This document shows positions 40,209 to 49,444 of a DNA stretch of 64,000 nucleotides, in pieces. Origin of the DNA: Streptomyces sp. NBC_00286 (GTDB lineage Bacteria > Actinomycetota > Actinomycetes > Streptomycetales > Streptomycetaceae); the NCBI RefSeq assembly GCF_036173125.1, contig NZ_CP108054.1, positions 6,415,001 through 6,479,000 of the forward strand, in the 5' to 3' direction. The notes below the pieces were generated by a model. It did no database searches, had not been told where the DNA came from, and saw nothing but the letters and a program-made list of their open reading frames with translations. The position numbers were made by a program, and so were the translations under genes. Within the stretch, counting starts at the first letter, position 1. Each line of letters starts with the position of its first letter.

Positions 40209-42992
40209 TCACAGCCGTCTGACCACCCGCGTCGCCACGGCCGCGTACCCGATGCCGACGGCCAGGGAGGCGAAGAGCGCCAGGAGCGGGAAGTCGTCCG
40301 GGACGTGGGGATAGACCTGAAAGTGCGTCAGGTAGATGTAGAGCGAGCTGCTCGCCAGGATGCCCGCGATCCGGTTGAGCGGGCCCAGGCTGGGCAGCGT
40401 CGGCACCCAGATCAGCAGCGTCAGCCCGGCCACTACGAGAGTCGTGCGTAGCGGCTGGTCGTTGAAGAGGCCCGGGAGTGCGAGCAGGAGCACCGCCGTA
40501 AGCAGCGACCGCTGTCGCACGGTGGTCGCCCGCGCGGCGGCCCACCCCAGCGCGAACAGCCAGAAGACCACGGTCGGTCCGAGGTGGAAGCGGGCTGGTG
40601 CCAGGTCCGGCAGGTCGTAACGGCCGATCAGCCCGACTGCCAGGAGTGCCAATGGCACCCCGAACGCGTACCGTCGCTCCAGCCGGTCCAGCAGGGGGAC
40701 TGCCATCAGCACGGCCAGGACGACCAAGATGTAGACCAGCGCCTCCACGAACCAGTAGTGCCATTCGTGACGTTCGGTCCCCTGGTCGAGGAGGCTGTTC
40801 AGCAGCAGGGCGTTGGCCGGGTCGTAGAGGCCGGTCAGCGCCACCGCGCCGGTGATCCACGCCACGCTCGGCACGGCGACGCGGGCGATGCCGCGCCACA
40901 AGTGCCGTAGGCGTGCGCGGCGTTCGGCCTCGGTGAGATGGAAACGGGCGAAGTTGTAGCCCGCGACGCCGATCAGCACATGCGCGCCGCCCTGCAGGGA
41001 GAAGAAGGGTATGTGCGAGGCGACGATCAGAACGATGCCGACTGCGCGCAGGGCTACGCCGGTTTCCAGCGTGCGACGGGTGCGCCAGGACCGTGTGGGT
41101 CGCGGGGACTTCGGGCTGCAGGCACGGATCGGGGACTTCGGGCTGCAGGTACGGATAGGGAGCCGCCTGTTCCACCAGACCGGCCGTCCGGCGGCTTCGG
41201 CTTCCGGGGCTTCGCCGACTTCCGCACCTGCCTGTTCCGTCAGGGGAGCTGCCAGGGCGCGCAGTTCGCGGATCGGCTTCGTGTGCCAGTCGGTGGGAAG
41301 CCCGCCGAGCGCCTCCTCCAACCGCAGGGACATCTCGACGTAGGACAGCGAGTCGCCGCCCAGGCTCACGAAGCTGCTGTCCTCGGTGGCATCGGCCCGG
41401 TCGAGGATCTCGGCGTAGAGCCGGTACAGGTCCCTGGCGAGCCCGGCCGCCTCTTCCACCTCCTCCGGTGCCGGGCGCGTCAGCCGTCGTACGGCCTCGT
41501 AGTCGGGCTTGCCCGTGGCGAGCCGCGGGAGTTCGGCGAGGACCCGGACCCGTATCGCGCGGGCCGGGATTCCGCACACGTCGGCCACCAGGCGCCGCAA
41601 CCGGTCACCGTCGGAGGCCTCGTCCCCCGCCGCGGCCACAGCCAGCGCGTCGCCGTCCGCCGTGCAGTACGCGGTGACCCCGTGCCGCTCCAGCAGTGCC
41701 TCGACGCGCTGGGGGTCGATCCGCAGACCGAGGATCTTCACGAACCGGCCGCGGCGGCCCACGATTTCGTACAGTCCGTCGGGTGCGCGCCGGGCGAGGT
41801 CCCCCGTGTGCAGTTCCCGTACGGTCCGGCCGAGGGCGAGGTCGGCCGGGCTCTCGGCGTAACCGAGCATCACGTTCGGGCCCGAGTAGACCAGTTCGCC
41901 GATTCCGGGATCGCCCAGTTCGTCGATCCCGGGATGGCCCTGATCGTCGACCGGGTGCAGCCGGAAGGAGCCGCCGGGGATCGGCACCCCGACGGCTTCC
42001 GGGCGCTCGGCGGCGAGGTGCGGCGGCAGGTAGGCCATACGGGCCGTCGCCTCGGTCTGCCCGTACATCACGAAGAGTTCCCAGCCGGACCGGCGCCCCA
42101 ACTCCGCGTACCGTGCGACGCGTTCGGGTGCGAGCCGACCGCCGGCCTGGGTGACGCGGCGCAGCTGCGGCAGCCGCATCCGCTCGAAGCCGACCCGGTC
42201 GAGCAGGTCGAAGGTGTACGGCACCCCGGCGAGGGACGTGCCTCGCGCGGTACGGAACTCCGCCCAGAAGGCCGGCTCCGACACCGACCGGTCCGTGAGG
42301 ATCAGCCCGGCGCCGCGCAGCAGGTGGCTGTGGACCACCGACAGGCCGTAGCAGTAGTGCATGGGGAGGGTCGTGGCCGCGCGGTCGGTGTCGGAGATGC
42401 CGAGGTAGGCGGCGATGGACTCGGCGTTGGCCTGGACGTTCTCGTGGGACAGCCGCACCAGTTTGGGTGAGCCGGTCGAACCGGAGGTGCTCAACAGCAG
42501 GGCGAGATCCGGATGGAGGGTGTGGCTGCTGCCGTGGTGCCGCTCGTCGAGGGTCCAGGTGCCGTGGTCGTCCGGCCGGGACACCACGTCCGGGTCGTAC
42601 GCGGCGGTCAGGGCGCGTATCGCGCGGTCGTTGTCGCCGGGGACGAGCAGCACGGGGTGGCCCGCGGAGAGGGCGGCGAGGTGGACGACGAGGGCGTCGG
42701 CCCGGTTGGCGCCGGCCAGCAGCACCAGTCGGCGTACGGGGCCGAGGCGCTCGGCGGTGGCGGCCACGCGTTCTGCCAGCCGGCGGTAGGAGAGCTCCCC
42801 GTCGGGGGTGATCAGCGCGACGCGGTCGCCGTACGCCGCGAGCTTCCGCGCGAACGGCACGCCGTGCGGACGCACTTGAGGCGCACTCAGCGGACGCACG
42901 GGCGGTTCTGGAAAGGGGACCGAGGCGGGCGGGGCGGATGACGGGGCCGAAATGGTGGGCGGCGCCTGGAGAGGCCCGAAGGGGTCGATCAC
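40209..42992 (-). CDS. Adenylation-PCP-acyltransferase-3 fusion protein
   Basis: GTG at 42992 has GGAAAGG upstream; an alternative GTG at 43031 would add 13 residues including a TTA codon. The ~927-residue enzyme has an AMP-binding domain: LSTSGSTGSPKLVRLSHENV (A3), MYGQTEATARMAY (A5), HTGDL and KILGLRID (A7-A8), and LATGKPDY with the A10 Lys. A carrier domain with FVSLGGDSLSY (phosphopantetheine Ser) follows. The last ~285 residues form an acyltransferase-3 membrane domain with about ten helices and an early His (ASHIPFF). It could load and transfer an acyl or aminoacyl group across the membrane. A repeated linker (CSPKSPIRACSPKSP) joins the halves. Confidence 0.85.
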   Translation of the reverse strand: MIDPFGPLQAPPTISAPSSAPPASVPFPEPPVRPLSAPQVRPHGVPFARKLAAYGDRVALITPDGELSYRRLAERVAATAERLGPVRRLVLLAGANRADALVVHLAALSAGHPVLLVPGDNDRAIRALTAAYDPDVVSRPDDHGTWTLDERHHGSSHTLHPDLALLLSTSGSTGSPKLVRLSHENVQANAESIAAYLGISDTDRAATTLPMHYCYGLSVVHSHLLRGAGLILTDRSVSEPAFWAEFRTARGTSLAGVPYTFDLLDRVGFERMRLPQLRRVTQAGGRLAPERVARYAELGRRSGWELFVMYGQTEATARMAYLPPHLAAERPEAVGVPIPGGSFRLHPVDDQGHPGIDELGDPGIGELVYSGPNVMLGYAESPADLALGRTVRELHTGDLARRAPDGLYEIVGRRGRFVKILGLRIDPQRVEALLERHGVTAYCTADGDALAVAAAGDEASDGDRLRRLVADVCGIPARAIRVRVLAELPRLATGKPDYEAVRRLTRPAPEEVEEAAGLARDLYRLYAEILDRADATEDSSFVSLGGDSLSYVEMSLRLEEALGGLPTDWHTKPIRELRALAAPLTEQAGAEVGEAPEAEAAGRPVWWNRRLPIRTCSPKSPIRACSPKSPRPTRSWRTRRTLETGVALRAVGIVLIVASHIPFFSLQGGAHVLIGVAGYNFARFHLTEAERRARLRHLWRGIARVAVPSVAWITGAVALTGLYDPANALLLNSLLDQGTERHEWHYWFVEALVYILVVLAVLMAVPLLDRLERRYAFGVPLALLAVGLIGRYDLPDLAPARFHLGPTVVFWLFALGWAAARATTVRQRSLLTAVLLLALPGLFNDQPLRTTLVVAGLTLLIWVPTLPSLGPLNRIAGILASSSLYIYLTHFQVYPHVPDDFPLLALFASLAVGIGYAAVATRVVRRL

Positions 42993-43045
42993 GGTGCGCG
43001 CCTTTCCGCCAGCGGAGTCCGCCGGTAACACAGATCCCTTGACGC

Positions 43046-43064
43046 TTAGGCAAGGTTTACCTTA
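43046..43064. promoter_or_regulatory. Iron box (DmdR/IdeR-type operator)
   Basis: TTAGGCAAGGTTTACCTTA fits the 19-bp consensus TTAGGTTAGSCTAACCTAA at most positions, including TTAGG...ACCTTA ends. It lies between the divergent adenylation-acyltransferase and ferric transporter genes, so both are probably repressed by Fe-DmdR. Confidence 0.78.
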
Positions 43065-43166
43065 TTCATAGCATGTTCACAGTTGGCAAAAAAGCGTCAC
43101 TACGCCGCTCGCCGCCCGACGACGCGACCAGCGGCGTCGCAGCGAGCCACGCAGGAAGGCACCCTC

Positions 43167-44216
43167 ATGCGACGCCCTCTGGCTGGCCGAATCACCGCGC
43201 TCGTCGCGGCCGGCCTGCTGCTCCCCGCCCTCGCCGCCTGCGGCTCCGACGACGACAAGAGCAGCCCGGGGGAGGGCGGCGACTCCGCCCTCGTCATCTA
43301 CTCCGGCCGTAACGAGAAGCTGGTCAAGCCGATCCTCGACAAGCTGGAGAAGGCCGTCGGCACCAAGGTCGAGGTGCGTTACGGGGACAGCGCCGAGTTG
43401 GCCGCGCAGATACTGGAGGAGGGCGACCGCACCAAGGCCGGACTGTTCTTCTCCCAGGACGCCGGGGCGCTCGGCGCCCTCGCCAAGGAGGGGATGCTGG
43501 CGCAGCTCTCGCAGGACCAGCTGGACAAGGTCGACAAGGCCTACCGGAGCGCCGACGGCGACTGGGTGGGCGTCTCCGGGCGCGTCCGCGTGATCGCGTA
43601 CAACCCGGACAAGGTCGCCGAGGGAGAGGTCCCGGACAGCGTCCACGACGTGGTGAAGCCCGAGTGGAAGGGCAAGGTCGGCTTCGCGCCCACCAACGCC
43701 TCCTTCCAGGCCTTCGTCACCGGCATGCGCGTGCTGGAGGGCGACGACGCGACCCGTGAGTGGCTGGAGGGCCTGAAGGCGAACGGCGCCAAGACGTACG
43801 CCCACAACCTCGCGACGCTCGACGGGGTCGAAGCCGGCGAGGTCTCCCTCGGGCTGGTCAACCACTACTACTGGTACGAGCGGGTCGCCGAGAAGGGCGA
43901 GGACAAGGTCAACTCCAAGCTGCACTTCCTGCCCGGCAAGGACCCCGGCGCGCTGATCAACGTCGCCGGGGCGGGCGTCCTCAAGGACAGCGGGCAGAGC
44001 GAGACCGCCCAGAAGGCCGTCGGCTTCCTGCTGTCGGAGGAGGCGCAGACCTACTTCGCCGACAAGACCATGGAGTACCCGCTGGCCGCGGGCGTCACCA
44101 GCACCGTCGAGGGCCTGCCGCCGTTCGACTCCCTCGAGTCGCCCGACATCGACCTCGGCAAGCTGGAGTCCCTCCAGGAGACCCTGGCCATGCTCCAGGA
44201 CGTCGGGCTGGTCTGA
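43167..44216 (+). CDS. Ferric iron ABC transporter, substrate-binding lipoprotein (FbpA/FutA-like)
   Basis: The ATG at 43167 follows GGAAGG. The 349-residue lipoprotein has lipobox LAAC and a periplasmic-type iron-binding fold: LVIYSGRNEKLVKPIL, RADLFFSQD-like AGLFFSQDAG, and LVNHYYWYE with the Tyr-Tyr pair that coordinates Fe3+ in FbpA proteins. First gene of the three-gene importer. Confidence 0.9.
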   Translation: MRRPLAGRITALVAAGLLLPALAACGSDDDKSSPGEGGDSALVIYSGRNEKLVKPILDKLEKAVGTKVEVRYGDSAELAAQILEEGDRTKAGLFFSQDAGALGALAKEGMLAQLSQDQLDKVDKAYRSADGDWVGVSGRVRVIAYNPDKVAEGEVPDSVHDVVKPEWKGKVGFAPTNASFQAFVTGMRVLEGDDATREWLEGLKANGAKTYAHNLATLDGVEAGEVSLGLVNHYYWYERVAEKGEDKVNSKLHFLPGKDPGALINVAGAGVLKDSGQSETAQKAVGFLLSEEAQTYFADKTMEYPLAAGVTSTVEGLPPFDSLESPDIDLGKLESLQETLAMLQDVGLV

Positions 44217-44221
44217 CGGCT

Positions 44222-45925
44222 GTGACCACATCGCAGTCCGGGCGCCCCGACACGAGCAGTGAGGTGCCCGGTGCACGTCGGTCCCGGACGGGCGGGGAGC
44301 CACCCCGCCGGTCCCGGACGGGCGGGGAGCCACCCCGCCGGTCCCGGACGGGTGGGGAGCCACCCCGTTCCCGTACGGTCCAAAAGGCGCTCGGCGCCCG
44401 GTCGTTCCGTATCGCGGCCGGGCCCAGACCACCCCTCGTTCTGCTCGTCCCCGCCTGCATAGCCGCCCTCTTCGCCCTGCTCCCGCTCGGCTATCTCGCC
44501 GTCCGCGCCCTCGAACGCGGCCCCGGTTACGCCTGGGACGTCGTCGCGGACGAACGCACCCTGCACCTGCTCGGCCGCAGCCTCGGCCTCACCGCCGTGG
44601 TCGTCGCGGCCAGCCTGGTGCTGGGCGTCTCGCTGGCCTGGCTGACGGTGCGCACCGCCCTGCCGGGCGCCCGCGCCTGGTCGGTGCTGGCCACGCTGCC
44701 GCTGGCGGTGCCCAGCTACGTCGCCGCCTTCGCCTGGCTGTCCGCCGCCCCCGGACTCGCCGGTTTCGCGGGCGCCGCACTCGCCCTGACCCTGGTCAGC
44801 TTCCCGTACGTCCACCTGCCGGTCGCCGCCGCGCTGCGCGGCATCGACCCCGCGCAGGAGGAGGCCTCGCGCTCCCTCGGCCACGGCCCGGCGGCGACCT
44901 TCCTGCGGGTCACCCTGCCGCAACTGCGACCGGCCGCGGCGGGCGGCGGGCTGCTCGTCGCGCTGTACGTGCTCTCCGACTTCGGCGCGGTCTCACTGAT
45001 GCGGTACGACACCTTCACCCGCGCCATCCACACCTCGTACCGCGCGTCCTTCGACCGCACCCCGGCCGCCGCGCTCAGCGTCGTGCTGGTGGTGATGACG
45101 GTGGCCCTGGTCGCCGCCGAGGCCCGTACGCGCGGACGCGCCGGGCACGCAAGGACCGGCACCGGCACCGCCCGCCCGGCCGTACCTCTGGCACTGGGCC
45201 GGTGGCGGCCTCTCGTCCTCCTCTGGTGCGGGGCGGTGGTGGCCGCGGCCGTCGTCTTCCCGCTCGGCACCCTCGCGTACTGGCTGACCGCCGGCAGCTC
45301 GGCCACCTGGGACCTGGGCGCGATCGCGGACACCGCGTGGGCCACGCTCACCGTCGCCGCGGCCGGGGCCGCCCTCACCACGGCCCTCGCCCTGCCCGTC
45401 GGGGTGATCGCCGCCCGGTACCGGGGGCGCGGCGCGCGCCTGCTGGAGCAGGCGGCGTACGCGGGCCATGCGCTGCCCGGCATCACGGTCGCCCTCTCCC
45501 TGGTCTTCTTCGCGGTCCGCTACGCGTACCCCCTGTACCAGCAACTCCCGCTCCTGGTCTGCGCGTACGCGGTCCTCTTCCTGCCGGTCGCGGTGGCCGC
45601 AACGCGGGCCGCCGTGCTCCAGGCGCCGCCCGTGCTGGAGGACGTGGCCCGGTCGCTGGGGCGGCGGCCGTGGCAGGTCCTGCGCGAGGTGACCGTGCCG
45701 CTGGCTGCGCCGGGGGTGGCGGCGGGGGCGGCACTCACGTTCGTGGTCTGCATGAAGGAGTTGCCCGCCACTCTTCTCCTGCGCCCCACCGGCATGGACA
45801 CCCTGGCCACCCGCCTCTGGACCGAGACGGGCGCCGGGTCCTTCGCGGCGGCCGCACCCTACGCGGCCGCGCTGATCCTGCTGGCGGCCGTCCCTTCGTA
45901 CCTCCTGGGGAGGCACCGCACGTGA
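44222..45925 (+). CDS. Ferric iron ABC transporter permease (FbpB-like, fused dimer)
   Basis: The start is taken as GTG at 44222, six bases after the preceding stop. The 567-residue protein has two homologous six-helix halves, each with an EAA coupling loop (ASRSLGHGPAATFLRVTLP and DVARSLGRRPWQVLREVTVP), as in FbpB/SfuB. The N-terminal cytoplasmic extension contains three exact ten-residue repeats (RSRTGGEPPR). Confidence 0.88.
   Translation: MTTSQSGRPDTSSEVPGARRSRTGGEPPRRSRTGGEPPRRSRTGGEPPRSRTVQKALGARSFRIAAGPRPPLVLLVPACIAALFALLPLGYLAVRALERGPGYAWDVVADERTLHLLGRSLGLTAVVVAASLVLGVSLAWLTVRTALPGARAWSVLATLPLAVPSYVAAFAWLSAAPGLAGFAGAALALTLVSFPYVHLPVAAALRGIDPAQEEASRSLGHGPAATFLRVTLPQLRPAAAGGGLLVALYVLSDFGAVSLMRYDTFTRAIHTSYRASFDRTPAAALSVVLVVMTVALVAAEARTRGRAGHARTGTGTARPAVPLALGRWRPLVLLWCGAVVAAAVVFPLGTLAYWLTAGSSATWDLGAIADTAWATLTVAAAGAALTTALALPVGVIAARYRGRGARLLEQAAYAGHALPGITVALSLVFFAVRYAYPLYQQLPLLVCAYAVLFLPVAVAATRAAVLQAPPVLEDVARSLGRRPWQVLREVTVPLAAPGVAAGAALTFVVCMKELPATLLLRPTGMDTLATRLWTETGAGSFAAAAPYAAALILLAAVPSYLLGRHRT
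44281..44368 (+). repeat. 30-bp tandem repeat, three copies, in frame in the iron permease
   Basis: GTCCCGGACGGGCGGGGAGC heads each 30-base unit; the third copy has one change. In-frame length means copy number can change without disrupting the permease. Confidence 0.9.
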
Positions 45926-45944
45926 ACACAGACAGGCGCCGCAC

Positions 45945-47018
45945 ATGAACGAACTGCACGTCGAAGGGCTGACCAAGTCGTACGGGGACGGCGGCCCCGT
46001 TCTGCGCGGACTGGACCTGACCGTCCCGACCGGCGCCCTGGCCGCCGTCCTCGGTCCTTCCGGCTGCGGCAAGACGACCCTGCTGCGCATCGTCGCCGGC
46101 TTCCTGCACGCCGACGCGGGCACGGTGCGGGTGGGCGACCGGGTCCTGACCGGCCCGGGTGCGGGCGTCCATGTGCCGCCCGAGCGGCGCCGCGTCGGTA
46201 TCGTCCCGCAGGAGGGCGCGCTGTTCCCGCACCTGAGCGTGGCCCACAACGTGACCTTCGGCCTGAAGGGTGTGGACCGGGCCGAACGACGCCGCCGCAC
46301 GGACGAGATGCTGGAACTGGTCGGCCTGGCAGGCTACGGCGACCGCATGCCCCACGAACTGTCGGGCGGCCAGCAGCAACGCGTCGCGCTCGCCCGGGCG
46401 CTCGCCCCGCGCCCTCAACTGGTGCTGCTGGACGAGCCGTTCAACGCCCTCGACAGCGCGCTACGGGCGGGAGTACGGGCCGACGTGCGGACGGCGCTGC
46501 GCGCGACGGGCGCCACGGCCGTGCTGGTCACCCACGACCAGCAGGAGGCCCTGTCCACCGCCGACCTCGTCGCCGTGGTACGGGACGGCCGCGTCGCCCA
46601 GTGCGCCACTCCGCAGGACCTCTACCGGAGCCCCGCCGACCCCTGGGTCGCCGACTTCGTGGGCGACGCCGTCCTGCTCCCCGGCACGCTCGAGACCGAC
46701 GGCACGGCCCGCACACCGCTGGGCACCGTGTCCCTGGGCGCCCCGCCCGCGGGCCTGCGCACCGGCACGGTCCTGCTCCGCCCGGAACAGCTCCGCCTCA
46801 CTGACCCCACCGCGGAAGACGCGGCACGGGGCACGGTGACCGACGTCTGCTACTACGGCCACGACGCCATGGTCACCGTGTCCGTCGACGGCCACGACGC
46901 CCCGGTCGGCATCCGGGTCGCGGGCCCGCTGCGGGTGCGGCTGGGTGAGGAGACGGGGGTGCGGGTTGTGGGGGAGGGGGCGCTGCATGCGGAGGACACC
47001 GAAGTACGGCCGAGGTGA
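45945..47018 (+). CDS. Ferric iron ABC transporter ATPase (FbpC-like)
   Basis: The 357-residue ATPase has Walker A GPSGCGKTT, signature LSGGQQQR, Walker B LVLLDEPFNALD, switch VTHDQQEA and a C-terminal TOBE domain (LLRPEQLRLTDP...). It is 19 bases after the permease gene. Completes the iron importer downstream of the iron box. Confidence 0.9.
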   Translation: MNELHVEGLTKSYGDGGPVLRGLDLTVPTGALAAVLGPSGCGKTTLLRIVAGFLHADAGTVRVGDRVLTGPGAGVHVPPERRRVGIVPQEGALFPHLSVAHNVTFGLKGVDRAERRRRTDEMLELVGLAGYGDRMPHELSGGQQQRVALARALAPRPQLVLLDEPFNALDSALRAGVRADVRTALRATGATAVLVTHDQQEALSTADLVAVVRDGRVAQCATPQDLYRSPADPWVADFVGDAVLLPGTLETDGTARTPLGTVSLGAPPAGLRTGTVLLRPEQLRLTDPTAEDAARGTVTDVCYYGHDAMVTVSVDGHDAPVGIRVAGPLRVRLGEETGVRVVGEGALHAEDTEVRPR

Positions 47019-47093
47019 CTCGTAGCAGCTGAGCAGCACCCCCGTACGTATACGAGGAACTGCGGCGCTACAACATCGCGTTCCGCGTTCCGT

Positions 47094-47140
47094 GTGCCTG
47101 GTGCCTGGTGCCTGGTGCCTGGTGCCTGGTGCCTGGTGCC
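47094..47140. repeat. 7-bp microsatellite (GTGCCTG)n
   Basis: Six perfect GTGCCTG units plus five bases of a seventh lie two bases before the stop codon of the convergent SDR gene. It is expected to vary in length between isolates. Confidence 0.92.
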
Positions 47141-47142
47141 GC

Positions 47143-47889
47143 TCAGCGGAAATCGCTGAGCATGGCCAGGACGTCGTCGTACGTACCGTTCGCCGCCGCG
47201 TCGCGAAAGAACCTGGCCCGCTCGACGACGATCTCCCTGGCATCGGGGTTTTCCCGCAGAAGGTCCACGGCCTCGGTGAGGTAGTCCTCCAGCGGCATGG
47301 CGCTCTCGTCCTCCTGCTGGCCCATGAGGGTGGTGCGCACGCCCGGCGGGACCACCTCGATCACCTGGACGCCGCTGTCGGCGAGCTGCACGCGCAGGCT
47401 CTCGGAGAAGGAGTGCAGCGCGGCCTTGGTCGCGCCGTAGGTCGGGGTGACCGCCAGCGGCACAAAGCCCATCGACGAGGTGACGTTCATGACGACCGCG
47501 TCGTCCTTGCCCGTGAGCAGGGGCAGGAAGGCGTACGTCATCCGGATCGTGCCGAGCAGATTGACCGTGACGTGGTCCTCGGCGACCGGGAGGGAGGCGG
47601 GGTCGAGGAGGTTCTCGCGCAGCATGATGCCGGCGTTGTTGACCAGGACGTTCAGGTCGGGATGAGCGGCTGCCACCGTCTCGGCGGCGTGGGCGATCGA
47701 CGCGGGGTCGGCGACGTCGAGGACGAGCGCCGCGATGCCGGGGTGCTCGGTCGTGATCTCGTCCAGGAGTTCCTTGCGGCGGCCGGCGACGATCACCTTG
47801 TTGCCTGCCTCGTGCAGACGCAGCGCCAGGCCGAGCCCGATGCCCGAGGTGCCACCGGTGATCAGGATCGTGTTGCCGGTCATCTTCAT
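47143..47889 (-). CDS. Short-chain dehydrogenase/reductase (DltE-like)
   Basis: The 248-residue SDR has cofactor motif TGGTSGIG, NNAG, catalytic Ser (NVTSSMGF) and YxxxK (YGATK). Arg residues after the second strand (AGRRKEL) suggest NADP(H). It is divergent from an XRE regulator, the usual arrangement for this SDR type, and its start follows AGAGAGAGA. Confidence 0.88.
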   Translation of the reverse strand: MKMTGNTILITGGTSGIGLGLALRLHEAGNKVIVAGRRKELLDEITTEHPGIAALVLDVADPASIAHAAETVAAAHPDLNVLVNNAGIMLRENLLDPASLPVAEDHVTVNLLGTIRMTYAFLPLLTGKDDAVVMNVTSSMGFVPLAVTPTYGATKAALHSFSESLRVQLADSGVQVIEVVPPGVRTTLMGQQEDESAMPLEDYLTEAVDLLRENPDAREIVVERARFFRDAAANGTYDDVLAMLSDFR

Positions 47890-47987
47890 GGGGGTCTCTC
47901 TCTTTCGCTGCTGGCTGCGGGCCGGTGATCGCCGCGCCCGCAGCCCGACCGTAGGAGCGCCTGCGCGGAGGCGGGAGAGGACGGTTT

Positions 47988-48012
47988 ATCCATGGATCGG
48001 CGATCCCTGGAT
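47988..48012. promoter_or_regulatory. Paired operator-like sites between SDR and XRE genes
   Basis: ATCCATGGAT (perfect palindrome) and ATCCCTGGAT are placed 15 bases apart centre to centre, between the divergent starts. They probably bind the XRE regulator. Confidence 0.55.
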
Positions 48013-48043
48013 GGGCCGACGCAAAACGGCGACCATGGGGGAC

Positions 48044-48895
48044 ATGGACAAGAAAGAACTGGCGGAGTTCCTGCGTCGGCGGCGCGAGATGCTGCGCCCC
48101 GCCGACGTCGGACTGGTCGAGGGCCCGCGCCGGCGCACCCGGGGGCTGCGCCGCGAGGAGGTCGCCCAGCTCGCCGGCATGTCCACCGACTACTACGCCC
48201 GCCTGGAACAGCGGCGTGCTCCGCAGCCGTCCGTCCAGATCGCCACCGCCCTCGCCAGGGCCCTGTGCCTGACACCGGACGAACGCGATCACCTCTTCGC
48301 CCTCATCGGCCACAACGCCCCGGCCCGCTTGCAGCCCTCCGAGCACGTCAGCCCGACCCTCCTGCGGGTCCTGGAACGCCTGAACGACGACACCCCGGCC
48401 CTGGTGCTGACCGACATGGCCGAAACCCTCGCGATGAACCCGATCGCCACCGCCCTGCTCGGCGACCAGACCAGGCATACGGGCCTGGCCCGCAGTGGCT
48501 ACTACCGCTGGTTCACCGATCCGGCCGAGCGCCTGTACTACGCCGAAGAGGACCGGCCGCGCCACAGCCGCATGATGGCGGCCCGCCTGCGGGCCGTGCT
48601 GACGGCCGGCAGCGACGTCGACCGGGCCGCCCGTATGGTCGCCGAACTCCACGAAATCAGCCCCGAGTTCGCCCGCGTGTGGGAACTCGGGGAGGTCGCC
48701 CGCCGCTACGCGGAGTGCAAGACCATCCTCCACCCGGACCTCGGCCGTATCGACATCGACGCCCAGGTCCTGTTCACCGAGAACCGCGCCCAGACCCTGG
48801 TGGTACTGCCCGCCCGCCCCGGCACGGACAGCCAGGGAAAACTCGAACTGCTCTCCGTCATAGGCCACCAGGCGCAGGTGGGGCTCAGCGGCTGA
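48044..48895 (+). CDS. XRE-family regulator with MmyB-like ligand domain
   Basis: I use the ATG at 48044 (MDKKELAEFLRRRRE); an ATG nine bases earlier is possible. The 283-residue protein has an HTH (REEVAQLAGMSTDYYARLEQ) and the MmyB-type PAS-like domain (NPIATALLGD, YYRWFTDPAERLYYAEED). Such regulators commonly repress a divergent SDR gene. Its 3' end overlaps the DUF397 stop by 11 bases. Confidence 0.88.
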   Translation: MDKKELAEFLRRRREMLRPADVGLVEGPRRRTRGLRREEVAQLAGMSTDYYARLEQRRAPQPSVQIATALARALCLTPDERDHLFALIGHNAPARLQPSEHVSPTLLRVLERLNDDTPALVLTDMAETLAMNPIATALLGDQTRHTGLARSGYYRWFTDPAERLYYAEEDRPRHSRMMAARLRAVLTAGSDVDRAARMVAELHEISPEFARVWELGEVARRYAECKTILHPDLGRIDIDAQVLFTENRAQTLVVLPARPGTDSQGKLELLSVIGHQAQVGLSG

Positions 48896-49079
48896 GGTCT
48901 CCTGACTTCAGTGCCTGCAGCAGGCCCGCGAGGGCGCGAGGTGTGGTCGTGGCTATTCCGTCCGGTTGATCGCTCTCGCGGAGATGAATGCGGTACGGGG
49001 TCGAGGCCGCCGCCAGCTCTACACACTCGCCTTCGCCGCCGGTGCTGAACGACGACTTCTGCCAGACGAGTTGGGGCAT
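48885..49079 (-). CDS. DUF397 protein, copy 1
   Basis: The 64-residue DUF397 protein (MPQLVWQKSSFSTGGEGECV...) belongs to the small acidic partners of WhiJ-like XRE regulators in Streptomyces. It is ~90% identical to copy 2 at 52645-52839. Its regulator partner upstream is decayed, leaving this copy possibly orphaned. Confidence 0.88.
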   Translation of the reverse strand: MPQLVWQKSSFSTGGEGECVELAAASTPYRIHLRESDQPDGIATTTPRALAGLLQALKSGDLSR

Positions 49080-49090
49080 GGCGGGCCCTT

Positions 49091-49420
49091 TCAAAGGGTG
49101 TACATGACGTGCTGGATCAGGCTCAGTGAGTCACGGGACTCGTGCGACTCCGGTGCCGATTCCGGGTCGACCGGTGCCAGCGCCAGTTGCGAGAGCCTCT
49201 CGAACATCTTCGCGTACTCGTCGAGTTGGCCTCCATCCCACAGGAAGAGCGACTTCGTCGGGTGTTCCATGTGCACCGTGTCCAGCTCTGGGGCGTCGCC
49301 GCCGAAGATGACGAACGAGCGGCTGTGCGCGGCATAGACGCCCGCCTCGAACGGATACACCTGCACGGTCACGTTGGGCAGCCGGGAGACCTCCATCAAC
49401 CGCACCAACTGCCGACCGAG
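49091..49420 (-). pseudogene. Truncated WhiJ-like XRE regulator (DUF5753 C-terminus only)
   Basis: The last ~110 codons closely match the C-terminal domain of the intact gene at 52851-53732 (EVSRLPNVTVQVYPFEAG, HPTKSLFL, DEYAKMFERLSQLALAP). The HTH and the first half are missing. Homology stops near 49420, just before a 15-bp inverted repeat at 49445-49495. Confidence 0.85.
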
Positions 49421-49444
49421 AGGCCGAGGTCCAGGTCTCGGCTG

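Noticed and set aside
43760..44221. Extending the iron permease upstream into the binding-protein gene
   Set aside because: The frame is open but overlaps a complete lipoprotein gene; the GTG at 44222 right after its stop is the reasonable start.
46853..48868. 671-codon minus-strand frame across the SDR and XRE genes
   Set aside because: It overlaps two well-supported genes in other frames and has no homology-like motifs.
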